Assembly: GCA_900642245.1 (NCBI GenBank)
Contig: CAAAJI010000051.1
Coordinates: forward strand, 100,702-138,901
DNA length: 38,200 bases
Source of the DNA: Fragilaria radians
Taxonomy: Eukaryota; Bacillariophyta; Fragilariophyceae; Fragilariales; Fragilariaceae
Direction: 5' to 3'
Shown here piece after piece: positions 19,870 through 31,328 of this stretch. The position numbers and the translations under genes were made by a program. Positions within the stretch are counted from its first letter, which is position 1; every line of letters starts with the position of its first letter. The notes under the pieces are model-generated. The model was given only the letters and a program-made list of their open reading frames with translations. It made no database searches and had not been told where the DNA came from.

Positions 19870-20375
19870 TATATCTTACAATCCTAGAAGGTGATCCTTT
19901 TTGATTTAAGTTAAACACACCGAATACATAAAAGAGATTAATTCAAGAGATGTCACTTTGTACCACCATTTGGAGACTCTCAGTGTTGCTAGTACATGCT
20001 ATAGATGATAAACATATCAGATATATAAGCACATCTAAAAACAACAAATGACAATGATAATTTTTGTTGTTTTTCCGTTCGCAAATTTAGATGATACTAA
20101 TCAAAGGTCTCTAAAATGTAGGTAATAATAAATCACATGTGTTTCATGAACCTTTATATAATTAAAGTGTTTAGCTCTAAATAAAGGACAGTCAAAAGAT
20201 ATTTGACATGCTGGCATACTCAGGAGATAATTAACAAAAGACTGATCTAAATAAATATTATCATAATGAAAAATTAGTCAGTCAAGACTTCGATCTTTCA
20301 CGATTAGTCGTTTTTCATAATTTCCTTAAAATAGGACATAATGTTTCTATCTCAATTCTCACATAGAGCAGGCCA
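19870..20375 (-). repeat. Dispersed repeat, copy B (inverted partner at 8924-9415)
   Basis: The reverse complement of this stretch aligns with 8924-9415. The strongest block is at about 20095-20215. Matching landmarks in order are a CTCTATGTGAGAATTGAGAT-like end (20350-20370), GATCAGTCTTTTGTTAATTA (about 20230-20250), GCATGTCAAATATCTTTTGA, GTACTAGCAACACTG (about 19984-19998) and TTCTAGGATTGTA (19879-19891). No intact frame is present. Confidence 0.75.
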
Positions 20376-21847
20376 CACGCGTCATGACTATGTCATGATT
20401 TCACGATAAGTAAAGTAAAGCATGTAGCAAACATGGTATATTCGCCACAATTGAAAAAAATGATATGAATTGAGAACCATCTGAATAAGTGCCTTTCATT
20501 TGGCTTTGCTTATGAACATTTGAAGGGAAATCCAAATTGTATCTTTGATATCACAAGCAGGGCAAGTTTCTCAAAGCTCTTTGCCTTACTTTAAAAAATA
20601 ATTAAAAACCCTCCCCTGACAGTGGAATCAAAAGTCAACAAAAGTCTTTGTCAAAAGTAATGATAATCTGGCTAAATTAAATACTCTTAGCAAATATAGC
20701 AGCTGCTTTTATATTTCACCATATGAAAATCATAGCTTTTTGTCTTCTGCACGTCCTCCAAATCATTTCGATTACGAAATGAGGGAAGATTCAATTGAGC
20801 AACTCATTTCTTTGAGTTAAGGTCGCAATATAAGGGCCGGAAAAATACTTTACTTGGTAACCTACGCTAGGCAATAGTGAGTTAGAAAGTTAATGTTGTC
20901 CACAAACAGAACTTTTTCCGGCACATAAAGTGAAGGCATTGGCACAGTCACTGGTCATGTAATTTGGTAAGGGAAATCTATGTAAAGTTTGATCATATTG
21001 TTCTATTGCACTCTTTATTGTGCATTGCTAGGTTCAGGGCATCAAAAGTCATACATCTATTCAGTATTCCTGGTTGGCACAAAAAGTCTTGATCTAAATC
21101 TTTTCTGTTAGAGGGCGAAGTTGCTAGTGATTTTAAACACATATCTGAGGATTATAGGATAAAAATGAAGATAACGACATTTCACATTTCACAAATCATG
21201 AGCAAAAGTATCGATTGAGTACATGGAAGGTGTTCTGCCAATTGGGGTATTTTTTTGGACAGTCCATTATTGTGCTTAGTGCCTTTACCATTACGTTATT
21301 TGTTGCAGTGCAATGCTGATCAAGGAAGTATTAGTTATGAATGTGCTTAGAAATGTTGCAGGGATAACGTGGGAAATCAAAGTGTGAAAGTTTTTAGGGT
21401 TTTGATACTGAATTGAAACATGTGTATGATGGTCTTGATCGGATGGGTCGATTGGTATTTCCTAGTCATCTACAGAATCCAATACTGATTCCAACGTTCA
21501 AGGAAAAAAGAGTTTTCGAAAGATGAAATTTTGGTGGGTAACGTCCATGTCCATTCCAAATTTTGTTTGAACATGTGAAAATATACCAGAAACATTTCTG
21601 TGAGCAGAAATCGGGAGCGGATTGGAACTTATTCAACGGCAGTTTCTAATCTTATAAGGAGATTTAAATGCAGTAACGACCTAATTGGCATCGTATCACC
21701 CATTGACACAACTTACTTTTGAAACAACAAGTCTGAAGACTTTACGACTCGAGAAATTTCTTTCTTTGAAAGCCTGCTTCATTAATTCCTTTGATACATC
21801 GTATGCCATAATCATTTCGCGGAGATAAAAGTTACAATTGAATAATT

Positions 21848-22835
21848 ATGGGAGATACAATTAGCTCGCTGCTGTTTCAACCCCCTCCACCAACCAAACT
21901 GAAGGCAGAGAAAGTGATTTGGTTGGAATCAAGGAGAGGGATCAAAGTTCCTGCGTTTTACATAAGCTACAGCAATATCGATGGGGTGGATGTATCGCGG
22001 TCATTAACGCTTGAGCAAGTGAAAAAATCAAGGCCAACAGAGGGAATAACAGTTCTCTACTCACATGCAAACGCTGAAGACTTGGGGTCAATCTATCCGT
22101 GGTGTAAATATCTTAGCAGAATGTTACATGTCAACTTGATGGCGTATGATTATGCTGGATATGGAATGGCTTATGATCAAGGTGAGTTGGAAACTTATTA
22201 CTTCATCAGGCACTGTGGTATTTTCTAAAAAGTTAGCAGGCCCGCCTTCGGAGAAACATTGTTATGCGGATATCGAAGCTGCATACGATTTTTTGCGGAA
22301 TACTCTGAGAGTACCTGCTACAAATATCGTTCTCTATGGAAGATCACTGGGATCAGGCCCTTCATGTCATCTTGCGGCTGGAAAATCTCAACTGAAAGAA
22401 CCTGTGGGAGGTGTCATCCTTCATGCACCATTTCTCTCTGTGTTCCGAATCGTCTTGGATTCAGGTTGCACATTGATTGGTGACAAATTTCCCAACGTCG
22501 ATTTAGTGCCGATGATTGAATCACCAATACTGTTTGTGCACGGCACAGCAGATCAAATTGTGCCTGTTTATCACTCGCAACAGCTTCATAGCGCTGTTCA
22601 AAAGAACTGCAGAGTGGAACCCCTTTTTATAGATGGTATGACTCATAACAACGTACACGTTGCGGTTCGTCAGTTGTTCATAAGTAGATTAATGGACTTT
22701 CTGGAAAAAAACATCATCCCTCATGCAAGTATAGAAAAATCAGAAAATACTCTGAAAGTGAAACTAAAATACAGCAACAGAAAAAAAACAGATGAATGTG
22801 AAACGTCGCCGAATATATTAGAATTACAACAGTGA
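21848..22835 (+). CDS. ABHD17-like alpha/beta serine hydrolase, two exons
   Basis: A 309-aa protein of the ABHD17 type; family members remove palmitate from membrane-bound proteins. Exons are 21848-22181 and 22240-22835; the 58-base intron has GTGAGT and CAG ends and joins AYDQ-GPPSEKHCYADI. Visible motifs: YSHANAEDLG (71-80, the oxyanion-hole HGN motif with Gly changed to Ala), YDYAGYG (100-106), PSEK (114-117), nucleophile Ser147 in YGRSLGSG, Asp216 in HGTADQIVPV and His247 in GMTHNNVH, which complete the catalytic triad. The N-terminus MGDTISSLLFQPPPP has Gly2 but Asp3, which is unfavourable for myristoylation, and no cysteine cluster like that of animal ABHD17. The C-terminal 45 residues are charged and family-unspecific. 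The ATG at 21848 is the first in frame and fits the family length. Confidence 0.92.
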
Positions 22836-25723
22836 AACTCAAAGCTGATGAGAACTAAAAAATAATTTTCATATTTTGTGTTGTATAAGTTAGCCGCGCT
22901 GTTGGTCAACCTTTTTTGTTAGATGTGTTGAAATAGAGAGAGTAAATACAGTTCATGATTACACCAAGTTACAATAGCACCTCATCGGTATGCATAATCA
23001 CAGGAATACTCATTTTAGAAAAAGGAACCTTTTCGAAATGAGTCTGGTATCTTCCAAGATCGTTACCATTGAATTAGTATACACCTAAATATGTAATTCA
23101 ATACATGCAGTAATCTTTCGTAAAACGAAGCAATGTGCTTTGAGAAAACAAATCCTGCTTTTGCTTCTAGGTGAAAATTAACTTCTCTGATTTTTGTTAA
23201 ATTTAGTAATTACATAATTCGACGTAAGCAAAGATATTATTGGTGATTGGGTCTCGATCATGCAGAAACTATCGGCTATTTCCAACTCTTCTCCTACATT
23301 ATATACTTCCGCAATATCTTGAATGTATTAAGGTCTTTTCTGTAGAGCGTTCCATCCATTTTGGATAGATTTATGAGATACCAGCTATTCACTAGTCTCA
23401 ATTAAGAGAGGAAACGGTCTCTCAAAGCCACCAAGAGGTATTTATCATGTGTAGAAAAAACCTTCATCTTCCCATACCTAGATTCTTACTCAAGAAGATT
23501 TGTGTTGCAATCTTACGATTGACATCCGAAGCATAATGCCGTGACGTATTATTTGAAGGAAAATGAGCATGAATGGCAAACAATCTTTAGTCACTTCTAT
23601 GAAAATTAACGTTTGGTAAATCCAAAAGCAAGACTGATTCCTTTAGTACAAATTGATTTACCTTTTGTAAAAATGCATAATGATGGTTGAATCGCAAAAG
23701 AGTTACTCTTGTGGAATCTTCTTAGGAAGCTGATTGATATTGATACCATTGATTTGTCTGGATCTTTCATAGGGATCCACTCGCACCAACACTCATAGGT
23801 TAGATTCTGCTATATTGGCAGGCTTTATTTCTTGCCTTCCTTTCTTGTCAATTGACGTATTAGACCAATGAAGTTAGATTTTCAACATCTTTTGTGAAAG
23901 TTGGCCAGACGTTTCTAATGGGCTTTCAGTATGAGTTTGTACTTGATGAAGTAATCACTCATGACACTTAGATGGCACTTTTTTGCCTTAATGATAACAG
24001 GAATTTATATGCTATCTTTGCAATATAGAAGATCAATCTTTGACATGTAAGTTAGAGTAGTGAGGTTGAGATCGCATTTCAGAAATTGGACAAAGTTGGA
24101 CATGATATTTGAAAAACTTTAAGGGCAGTTTTGCTTCCCATGGGTAAGCATAGATGTCTCTAGTTTTTCCAAGGGGAAAAGTAGAACACAGATTTAGAGG
24201 CAAGAATCTACTTGATGTGATAGCAATCCATAATTAAATCTAGGATTGTGGCAAAGGTAAAAGCTTCTATGGAACAAGGCATGTCACCAGTCTTTGTTAG
24301 GTAAATTTGCAACATTTCAACAGCACCTTGATGATCCTAAACCCAGAGACCACTCTTATTTCACCAATCCTATTCCAATGGCAATTGTTTTGTAATCGAT
24401 AAAGTTGTCTAGTGTTCTACTATGACTACAATTTTTACTAATCTTGCAAACTGTTTGCGTAAAAGCTGATCTACTGTTCAATAAACAACATAATTGCGCG
24501 CATTTCTGACTTGCAGCCTAGAGTGAGAGTACTTGCCTGCTAGTGTTTGTGTCTCATGTGCATTCAGGCAATTCCTGTCTTTCTATAGCACCCCTATCCT
24601 TAGTTGGAAAAGCGTGTGTATCCCAGGTGACAACATAAAGTTAAAGCTTAGAATAATGACGAGTTCCCTAGAGAAGATGTTAGTCAATGCACTCTGGCAC
24701 TGAAAAGGTCACAAGCCCATTTTCACGTTAGTAAACTGGCCATCCATTGTAACCCAGGTTATTCAATCATCATCATCATTTGTAATTTGATTTCTTGAGA
24801 TGTACGTCTCTACTATAGTGGTACAATTGGGATGCAGATGAGCCAGTGCTCTAAGCGGGGGTTCCTTATGATTAAGGCTGAGGCTCACCACTAGTCAAGA
24901 AAGCAAAGACAAAGGACTGAAGGGCAAGAAACAGCCAAGTTCATTGCAAGAATCATCAGCAGTAAAGAGCAACTATGAAGCCTGTTGAAGAGGAAATGGC
25001 AAACACCGCAATAAGTTGGACAAATGGAGTGACGAATTACAGAGGTCAAAGGGGATAGAAAAAAGATCCAACCATAATTGTCAAGGATTAATAGGTTAAG
25101 ACAACGAAGATAATGTCAAAAGAAAAATGAAGCAATTTTACAAAGCAAAGTTTGTAAAGAAATAAGAGAGAAATAGAGCAATACAGATATTGAGATGATC
25201 AGCATCGAATTAACAAGCTGATACACAACATCAGTCCCAAGCAAGAGCGTATGCTAAATCAAAACGGCAATACAACCAATTATTCCATTTTGCCACATAA
25301 AGAGATTGACAAATGTCATACAATACATAGTGCAAATAACAACATAGGAAATGTTCTTGTCAGAAAGGGATTGAGTACAAAAGTTAACAGTAGCAATATA
25401 CAAATATTGCGAAAGCATCATTAACAAGAATGATTGTCTTACCTTAAGAGGCAGGTATATAGAAACTACAGAAGTAAGAACATCTTTGACCTGATATGTG
25501 AAAATATAAATGAGTATGTTAAGTTAATGTAGATAGATATAGTAAAGATTCTAAGCAGTGAATCACAACTAGATTAGTTAGAAAATTGTTTCATTTATCT
25601 CAAGTTATTTGACCAAAGTTACTTGCGCCCTGTTTGCATCGAAATTCATGTTTCACTGAATTGACCTCAATACAGGGAAATAGTTATATATCTTCGAAGC
25701 ATCGTTTAATGTACAAAAGTGAA
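22836..25723. other. Long intergenic region, no supported gene
   Basis: About 2.9 kb between the hydrolase and the adenylate kinase 3' end. No long open frame. A possible short-retroelement tail with a trinucleotide repeat lies at 24764-24900. The stretch 24900-25500 is purine-rich on the plus strand. Otherwise I see nothing. Confidence 0.5.
24764..24900 (-). repeat. Possible SINE/LINE-tail-like sequence with (ATG)n end
   Basis: On the minus strand this reads GTGGTGAGCCTCAGCC, then GCTTAGAGCACTGGCTCAT (a loose resemblance to tRNA D-arm and anticodon sequence), and ends in ATGATGATGATGATT. A short element with a simple-repeat tail is plausible. There is no second copy in the window to prove it. 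Confidence 0.25.
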
Positions 25724-26699
25724 TTATGCGCTAATCCTTTCTCCAAGCCATCTCTTAACTTTGGGATATATTACATCGCTTTGTGTCCCACTGAATGTTT
25801 CTAGTACTCCCTTCTTGTTGTAATAGTTCACTAAGGGGGAAGTTATCTATTTTTAAAATGGGTTAGTTTTCTCCAAAGTCATCATTCAAGGAAAGAAAAG
25901 GGTAATCTTACCTCGTCGTATGCAGCCAATCTATTTCTTACGCAATCAGGTTTATCATCGTCTCGTTGTACAAGGGGTTCTCCAGTCACATCATCTAATC
26001 CCTCCACTTTGGGTGGTTTGTAGGAGTATGAATAAATGCGGCCAGACGCTGGATGAATCCACCTGACAGAATCATTAAAAACTTTCAGATGAAAAGTTAA
26101 GGAAACCGACATGAGAACTCACCGATCTGCGATCCGTTCGACAATTACTTCTGTAGGGATATCTAAGTTGACTACAGTATCCACATTCACAACTTCATCA
26201 AGAGCCTGCGCTTGGGGAAATGATCGTGGAAAGCCATCCAACAATATTGAACGTCCTTCTTCCAGAAAGGGTGTAGCATCAGTCATAACCAAATGAATCA
26301 TGAGCTCATCCGGAACTAGTTTACCTTCTTCCATAAATGATTTGGCCTTTTTTCCTAAATTAGTTTGTTGACGAACATGCATGCGCAGCAAATCGCCTGT
26401 AGAGATATGATGCAACTGTGGAAAGTCCTAAATATGAATGAATCAATCAATCCAAAGGGGATGGAATGAGTAAGTAAACATGAATCAATAGGAGTCCTTA
26501 CAGAAGGTATCAACCTTACCTTTAGAATTTTCCCTGAAATCGTTCCTTTTCCCCCTCCAGGCTTTCCCAGAATCAGCATAAATCGACATTCGTCATCCTG
26601 TGGTGCAGGTTGAGACATGGTGGACATGAAGGTACGTATAACTCTAGGAGAAGCTACGGTCCGGGGTTTTGCGAGACACAACAACATGGTGGGATGCAT
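25724..26699 (-). CDS. Adenylate kinase, AK3 type (GTP:AMP), four exons
   Basis: A 252-aa nucleoside monophosphate kinase that exchanges phosphate between a nucleoside triphosphate and AMP. Exons are 26699-26520, 26427-26123, 26062-25912 and 25846-25724; the introns are 92, 60 and 65 bases, all GT-AG. The joined protein reads KILK-DFPQLHHISTGD, IADR-WIHPASGR and AYDE-ITSPLVNYY. Motifs: P-loop GKPGGGKGT (45-53), AMP-site HHISTGDLLR and LDGFPRSFPQAQALD, and a long LID with DDVTGEPLVQRDDDKPDCVRNRL. The LID wording fits AK3/AK2-like long-form kinases rather than cytosolic AK1. The first 30 residues contain Arg and Ser and no acids, a likely mitochondrial presequence; AK3 in mitochondria rephosphorylates AMP using GTP. 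The nucleotide preference is inferred from similarity. A second start at Met5 (26687) is possible. Confidence 0.93.
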
Positions 26700-27181
26700 T
26701 CAATATTAGAAAAGTTCTTGGAATAATGTATTCTACTCCGAATAGGTTGGAATAGAACAAGTGGTTTAACGGAATTATAAATAGTGTCGAGAAATGGTGT
26801 ACGAAGTATGAAACGAGTGGCAAGTAACCCTGGTTTCCACGTTGAAGCAGTGTCGCTGAGATGTCAGAAGTGCCGTGACGCTGCCAATTTCGAGACAACA
26901 CTCTATGATTGGTGGATTCAGAGGTAACCCGTATAGACGGAAAGACTTTTTTCGAAACTACGCAGCTGCAGTCGTGACACTTTCGTTGAAACCAACCTAG
27001 TACCATAGTCAGTGGAGAAGAATTCTTGCATCCACGATCAATTTTTAAATCAAGTGCAACAGTTCCTTGGATATTGTAATTGACATAACAAAAAGCGAAT
27101 CAATTCTAGGAAACTTGAGTACAGTGCGAGTACAACAACTAACCTCACCCATGATTAATTTAGATCATGATTCAATTTAGA
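26700..27181. other. Spacer upstream of the adenylate kinase
   Basis: About 480 bases holding the adenylate kinase 5' region and the 3' end of the next gene. The minus-strand frame at 26644-27006 is probably a chance frame over the promoter. No motif recognised. Confidence 0.5.
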
Positions 27182-27619
27182 TTACTTGTCATCGTCTTCA
27201 AGGATCTCTTCCATCAATTCTTTCAATTTTGCTCTCCTCGCCTCCAAAAACCTATTTTCTCCCCATGCAATAGCAAGCATCACAGGTGTAAACGCAAGTC
27301 CGCCTGAGAATGCTGATTTTTGATAGGCGATAGCAAGTAACGAACCTCCAACAAATCCTCCAATGGTATGAGATGTATACAATCTTGTGACCGGTTCTAG
27401 AGTAAATTCGGAAACTCCATCACTCAGATGTTCTAAAAGTGCATATGAAAGTCTTTCTGTTCCCGACAAGGTAGAGGCGACCAATCCCCAATTGAAAGCT
27501 ACAGAAAATGAAGTCTTTCTCAAAGGCAATCCTCGTCGAGTCGCTGTAATCGCACCAACGGCAAGCCCCGTGACAATCGATAACCCTATTCGTCTAGTTG
27601 TATGATCTATGTATTCCAT
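27182..27619 (-). CDS. Small four-helix membrane protein, Tim17/22/23-like
   Basis: A 145-aa protein with four hydrophobic segments (about 11-26, 38-51, 84-99 and 105-120) rich in Gly and Ala, including GLSIVTGLAVGA and HTIGGFVGGSLLAIA. GxxxG spacing and this four-helix plan are usual in the Tim17/Tim22/Tim23 family of mitochondrial inner-membrane proteins, which includes translocase and complex I relatives. The C-terminus is a charged helix (ENRFLEARRAKLKELMEEILEDDDK). There is no cleavable leader, as is normal for that family. The assignment is by topology and glycine pattern only; another small organelle membrane protein is possible. The ATG at 27619 lies 85 bases from the run of N. Confidence 0.6.
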   Translation of the reverse strand: MEYIDHTTRRIGLSIVTGLAVGAITATRRGLPLRKTSFSVAFNWGLVASTLSGTERLSYALLEHLSDGVSEFTLEPVTRLYTSHTIGGFVGGSLLAIAYQKSAFSGGLAFTPVMLAIAWGENRFLEARRAKLKELMEEILEDDDK

Positions 27620-27703
27620 GACGGATTGCCGCGATGCTATGCTGATATGCTACGTCATAAAAAACGAGCAAATATCCTTGGTCACAATCGGGCTCATTAA
27701 GGC

Positions 27704-27949
27704 NNNNNNNNNNNNNNNNNNNNNNNNNNNNNNNNNNNNNNNNNNNNNNNNNNNNNNNNNNNNNNNNNNNNNNNNNNNNNNNNNNNNNNNNNNNNNNNNN
27801 NNNNNNNNNNNNNNNNNNNNNNNNNNNNNNNNNNNNNNNNNNNNNNNNNNNNNNNNNNNNNNNNNNNNNNNNNNNNNNNNNNNNNNNNNNNNNNNNNNNN
27901 NNNNNNNNNNNNNNNNNNNNNNNNNNNNNNNNNNNNNNNNNNNNNNNNN
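27704..27949. other. Assembly gap (246 N)
   Basis: Unsequenced bases between two divergent genes. The surrounding 27620-28180 would hold the shared upstream region of the Tim17-like and DUF819 genes, so any promoter or small gene here is hidden. Confidence 0.99.
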
Positions 27950-28180
27950 TTCGGGTTAAGTGCATTAAAAGATGAATCAAATCCTTTTGTCGTCTCCGTT
28001 GTCTTCATATTGTTGATCATTCATATCTCAAACAATGTAGTAACGTCACAGCAATAGATGCAATTTTAAGTCGGATATCACTTGAAAAGCAAGGTGTCAT
28101 GTACCCTCTACATAAAAAGTTGAATGGATTTGAGAATTTACTGTATGATCAAGTACTACTGCTTATTTGGATCTTTAAAA

Positions 28181-29560
28181 ATGTCCTCAACGATGATTCC
28201 CAAATCAGTATCCTTTTCGAAGGTAATTCGATATCTTTATTTCTTTAATCTCTGCCCAGTGCAAATCCATGCCTTCTTCCTACCAAAGACATGCATGAGA
28301 AGAGCTCCTTTTCATTCTCAATCAACGCTTAAAACAAAAAGCTTTACTTCCCAAATTTCATCTTCGATCCCTTTAGTCTCATCATCGCAACATAACTCTC
28401 TTATTTCATCTGATGATCTTTGGGGGAATTGGAGTACTCTAGCTGGTATGGCCACACTGGCGCAAATCGTCGGTCGAACGACTCGTATCGGCCGTTGGTT
28501 GGGACCTCCTGTTTCGGCCATGGCTTTGACATTAGCTCTGGCAAGTGTGGGTATCCTATCACCCGGTGGTACAGTTGCCTCTCAATCTTTACAAGTGTTG
28601 TCATTACAACTGGCGACACCTTTCTTATTGATGGCTGGAGGTGCCAACTTTGGTACCATAAGGCAACAAGTTGGCCTACAACTCCTCGAGTCATTTGCGG
28701 TAGCATCCGTGGCAACTCTCTTTGCTTGTATAATCGGATGGTATGCGTGTGGAAATCTCCTCACAAGGTCGATGGGAAAAGATGGCCTCATTGTGGCTGC
28801 AGCTCTTTTAGCCAAAAATATTGGGGGCGGCATCAATTATGTAGCTGTATGTCGGAGCTTGTCTGCAAGTCCCGAAGCTTTTGCGGCAGGATTGTGTGTC
28901 GATAATTTCTTTGGCTTACTTTATTTCCCAATATCTAGTATACTTGCCGCTGGACGACCAGATGTCATGGAGCCTAACAGCGCAAAAGATTCGTTACAAC
29001 AAGATTTTGATCCTGCAAAATCAACAATTACAATCCAAGAACTAACATCTGTAATTTGGATTGGATCAACACTTGTTTGGCTAGGAGAAAAAGCTGGTGG
29101 AAAATCCGGTGCGCTCCCAATGACAACATTGTTCACAATCCTTATGGCAACTCTTTGCCCAAAACCTTATATAGATTCTTGGAGACCGGCATCCCATTTG
29201 TTGGGGAACTGTGCCTTGTACCTATTTTTTGCAACTGCCGGTGCCCCTGGAATAAAAATCGCGGAATCTGTACGAGGGGCCCTGATTCCTCTTGGACTCT
29301 TCTTAATGCTTCTATATAGCATCCATGGATTAATTTTGATGACGTGTTGTAAATGGAAACGAGCAAGTGGCGCATATGCTCCCCAACGACTTCTGGTCGC
29401 TTCCTCCGCTGCGATTGGAGGTCCTGCAACAGCTGCAGCGTTGGCAGAAGCTATGAAATGGAAGTCTTTAATCGTCCCCTCCTTACTTATTGGAAATCTT
29501 GGATATGCAATTGCTACGTTTCTTGGAATTGCTTACCATCACCTTTTACGCCAGAGCTAA
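28181..29560 (+). CDS. DUF819 membrane protein, plastid-targeted
   Basis: A 459-aa polytopic membrane protein of the DUF819 family; plant members sit in the chloroplast and their transport activity is unknown. The N-terminus fits a diatom bipartite plastid signal: a hydrophobic signal peptide (FSKVIRYLYFFNLCPV), then IHA-FFLPK as an ASAFAP-like cleavage site with Phe, followed by a Ser/Lys/Arg-rich transit peptide. About ten hydrophobic segments follow. Family-style blocks include AALLAKNIGGGINYVAV, LYLFFATAGAPG and AAIGGPATAAALAEAMKWKS, then VPSLLIGNLGYAIATFLGIA at the end. The frame also has an ATG at 28124; I prefer 28181 because the signal peptide then begins near the N-terminus. There is no intron. 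Confidence 0.85.
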   Translation: MSSTMIPKSVSFSKVIRYLYFFNLCPVQIHAFFLPKTCMRRAPFHSQSTLKTKSFTSQISSSIPLVSSSQHNSLISSDDLWGNWSTLAGMATLAQIVGRTTRIGRWLGPPVSAMALTLALASVGILSPGGTVASQSLQVLSLQLATPFLLMAGGANFGTIRQQVGLQLLESFAVASVATLFACIIGWYACGNLLTRSMGKDGLIVAAALLAKNIGGGINYVAVCRSLSASPEAFAAGLCVDNFFGLLYFPISSILAAGRPDVMEPNSAKDSLQQDFDPAKSTITIQELTSVIWIGSTLVWLGEKAGGKSGALPMTTLFTILMATLCPKPYIDSWRPASHLLGNCALYLFFATAGAPGIKIAESVRGALIPLGLFLMLLYSIHGLILMTCCKWKRASGAYAPQRLLVASSAAIGGPATAAALAEAMKWKSLIVPSLLIGNLGYAIATFLGIAYHHLLRQS

Positions 29561-30668
29561 GTATCGCCCATACTCCTAAACGACTCTCGCTCCAAATTTA
29601 ATTTTCAAAATCTTTATGTAGTATATGAATTGCACGGCTGTTTTGATGGATTAAAACTTACTCTGCTTCATATGATCCATCAAAAATCGTTGCTGAAACC
29701 AATGGAATAGGCAACATATTCTTTGCCTCCTTTCATTTTAGACTGTAATCCATTTTCACTTGAGATCCTATATTTGCAGCTAAGAGTTTCTGAGCCAAAC
29801 GGATAGAATATCTTGATTCTGCCCCCCCCCCCCGGAACGCGATACCAAGTCGAAAAAAATTAGCTAAAACAGAATAATAATTGCTTATTGTCTATTGTAC
29901 TTTTAAACAAATATAAGTTTTTTGCCTCATGTTGATATAGTCCTCATATTCAATCAATGCTCAAATTTTTCATGGATATATTTTCATGTGTATGAGCGTT
30001 GCCTAGTCTCTCGCATCAAATTTGATTAATAAAGAGACTGAAAAAAAAGATACAGTGAAACCATTTTTTCAGATAATTACCTTATGGAACTGATACTTGG
30101 AGACTTCTGGGCTGGAATAATATTCCAAACAAAAGTTCTAAGAAAGAAATGCACAAAGGTACTATGTGGGATTGGAAAGGATTAAAGACGCAAAGCAACC
30201 AATCATCTCACAATAGAGATCAAGCCTAAACGATCTAGAGAAAAATATGATAGATCATCAAAAGTACAGTACAATAAGCTAAGCCAGGAACTATCTCGTT
30301 CTCGTGCGTATGAGAAGTAGCCACGGGAAGGGCACGGTTAGAGAAGGAAAAAAGGTATGTGCAATTTTTCGGAAGTGTGCGCTTTAATTGATTGAAAACG
30401 TCACGAGTTTCGTTGGTGATGTCGTCATTTGATGTCGAATTCTCTGAGTAGAATTAGAATACCCCCCAGTCAAATACAGACAGAAACCAACGAATACTTG
30501 TGAATCATCGACTAATTTAGCACGCGAGATTTCATCGGAACCACACATAATGGGTCCGTCAATTCAGATTCAGAAAGAACCCTCGCTACATCTCTTAATC
30601 GCTCGCTATATAATTTACTAGTCGCAATCCATCGTTATCAACCTCGACAACTCGCTTGCAACACAAAA
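29561..30668. other. Intergenic, contains a C homopolymer
   Basis: About 1.1 kb with the 3' region of the DUF819 gene and the upstream region of the next gene. It includes twelve C in a row at 29822-29833, a site prone to length error. No gene or repeat recognised. Confidence 0.5.
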
Positions 30669-31328
30669 ATGAGTTCCCCTATTTTGAGTTCTTCCCCACC
30701 CCAATTTCATCAATTTGCAATAGGTATTCCTGTTAGTCCAAAAGTGGTGAAACGATCATCAAGCTATATCATCCGATCTCGATTGCTTCATCGCCTTGGA
30801 ATAACGGAAGTGCCGGATAGCAATACCATGCGAAAGACTGTGCGTGTACGTCCCGTTGTGAAGCCGATAGTTGTGCCTCTTAAAGACCACTCGCCTGAAA
30901 AAGCTGAATCGGACTGTGTATCATCATCAATATCGTCAACGACGACAAATGTTTCGAAGGTAGCTTTCGATAATGATGTATCAGTAGTGCCGATTCCTAT
31001 GCGAACCGAATACTCCGAACGGATCCGAAGTCGTTTATGGTCGGATCGGATCGAGCTTCATTACATGGCAGTACGCAACACAATTGAATTCGCCGCAGAA
31101 GGGTGGAACTGGCGCAATGCTACCGAGGATGATGCGATGTATGTAAATCTCAATGGCGAGAGAATTCATCCTGTCCATTGTCAACCATTGGTGACCCCCG
31201 AGCGAAAGCCTCAACGTTGGCAAGATGCTATAAGAAATCATCCCCCGAGGCAAAAAACATTACCTAGGGTTCCAGAACCAGCATGGTTGGGTTCACCACC
31301 GAGTAACGCTTTGGAGGGCTTGTCATGA
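30669..31328 (+). CDS. Conserved hypothetical protein with PP1-docking-like motif
   Basis: A 219-aa soluble protein with no signal peptide. The N-terminal half is basic and Ser/Pro-rich, probably disordered. The conserved core begins at SKVAFDNDVSVVPIPMRTEY, then SERIRSRLW, and later RNTIEFAAEGWNWRNATEDD and NGERIHPVHC; the tail is Pro- and Arg-rich. I associate this core with an uncharacterised family found in diatoms. KVAF matches the RVxF consensus for docking to protein phosphatase 1, and the spacing KVxF-x3-VxV-R-W recalls the PPP1R15/GADD34 docking segment. A role as a phosphatase regulatory subunit is inference. The ATG at 30669 sits in the context CAAAAATGAG and is the only good start. 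There is no intron. Confidence 0.75.
   Translation: MSSPILSSSPPQFHQFAIGIPVSPKVVKRSSSYIIRSRLLHRLGITEVPDSNTMRKTVRVRPVVKPIVVPLKDHSPEKAESDCVSSSISSTTTNVSKVAFDNDVSVVPIPMRTEYSERIRSRLWSDRIELHYMAVRNTIEFAAEGWNWRNATEDDAMYVNLNGERIHPVHCQPLVTPERKPQRWQDAIRNHPPRQKTLPRVPEPAWLGSPPSNALEGLS

Larger units (their letters stand above)
16294..21847. other. Long gene-poor, repeat-bearing region
   Basis: About 5.5 kb with no gene I can support. Open frames at 16954-17199, 17235-17477, 19136-19369, 19407-19667 and 19688-19918 have no recognisable domain; the last two flank or enter the repeat copy at 19870-20375 and may be retroelement remnants. 18860-19255 has a possible solo-LTR look (TGTTAGATTCAAC at the left, TTACAAC at the right), which is weak. 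Short palindromic repeats occur at 18132-18286 and near 19335-19400. Confidence 0.5.

Noticed and set aside
27594..28020. Open frames across the run of N
   Set aside because: Artefact of unsequenced bases.
29822..29833. Run of twelve C
   Set aside because: A homopolymer of doubtful length with no visible function.
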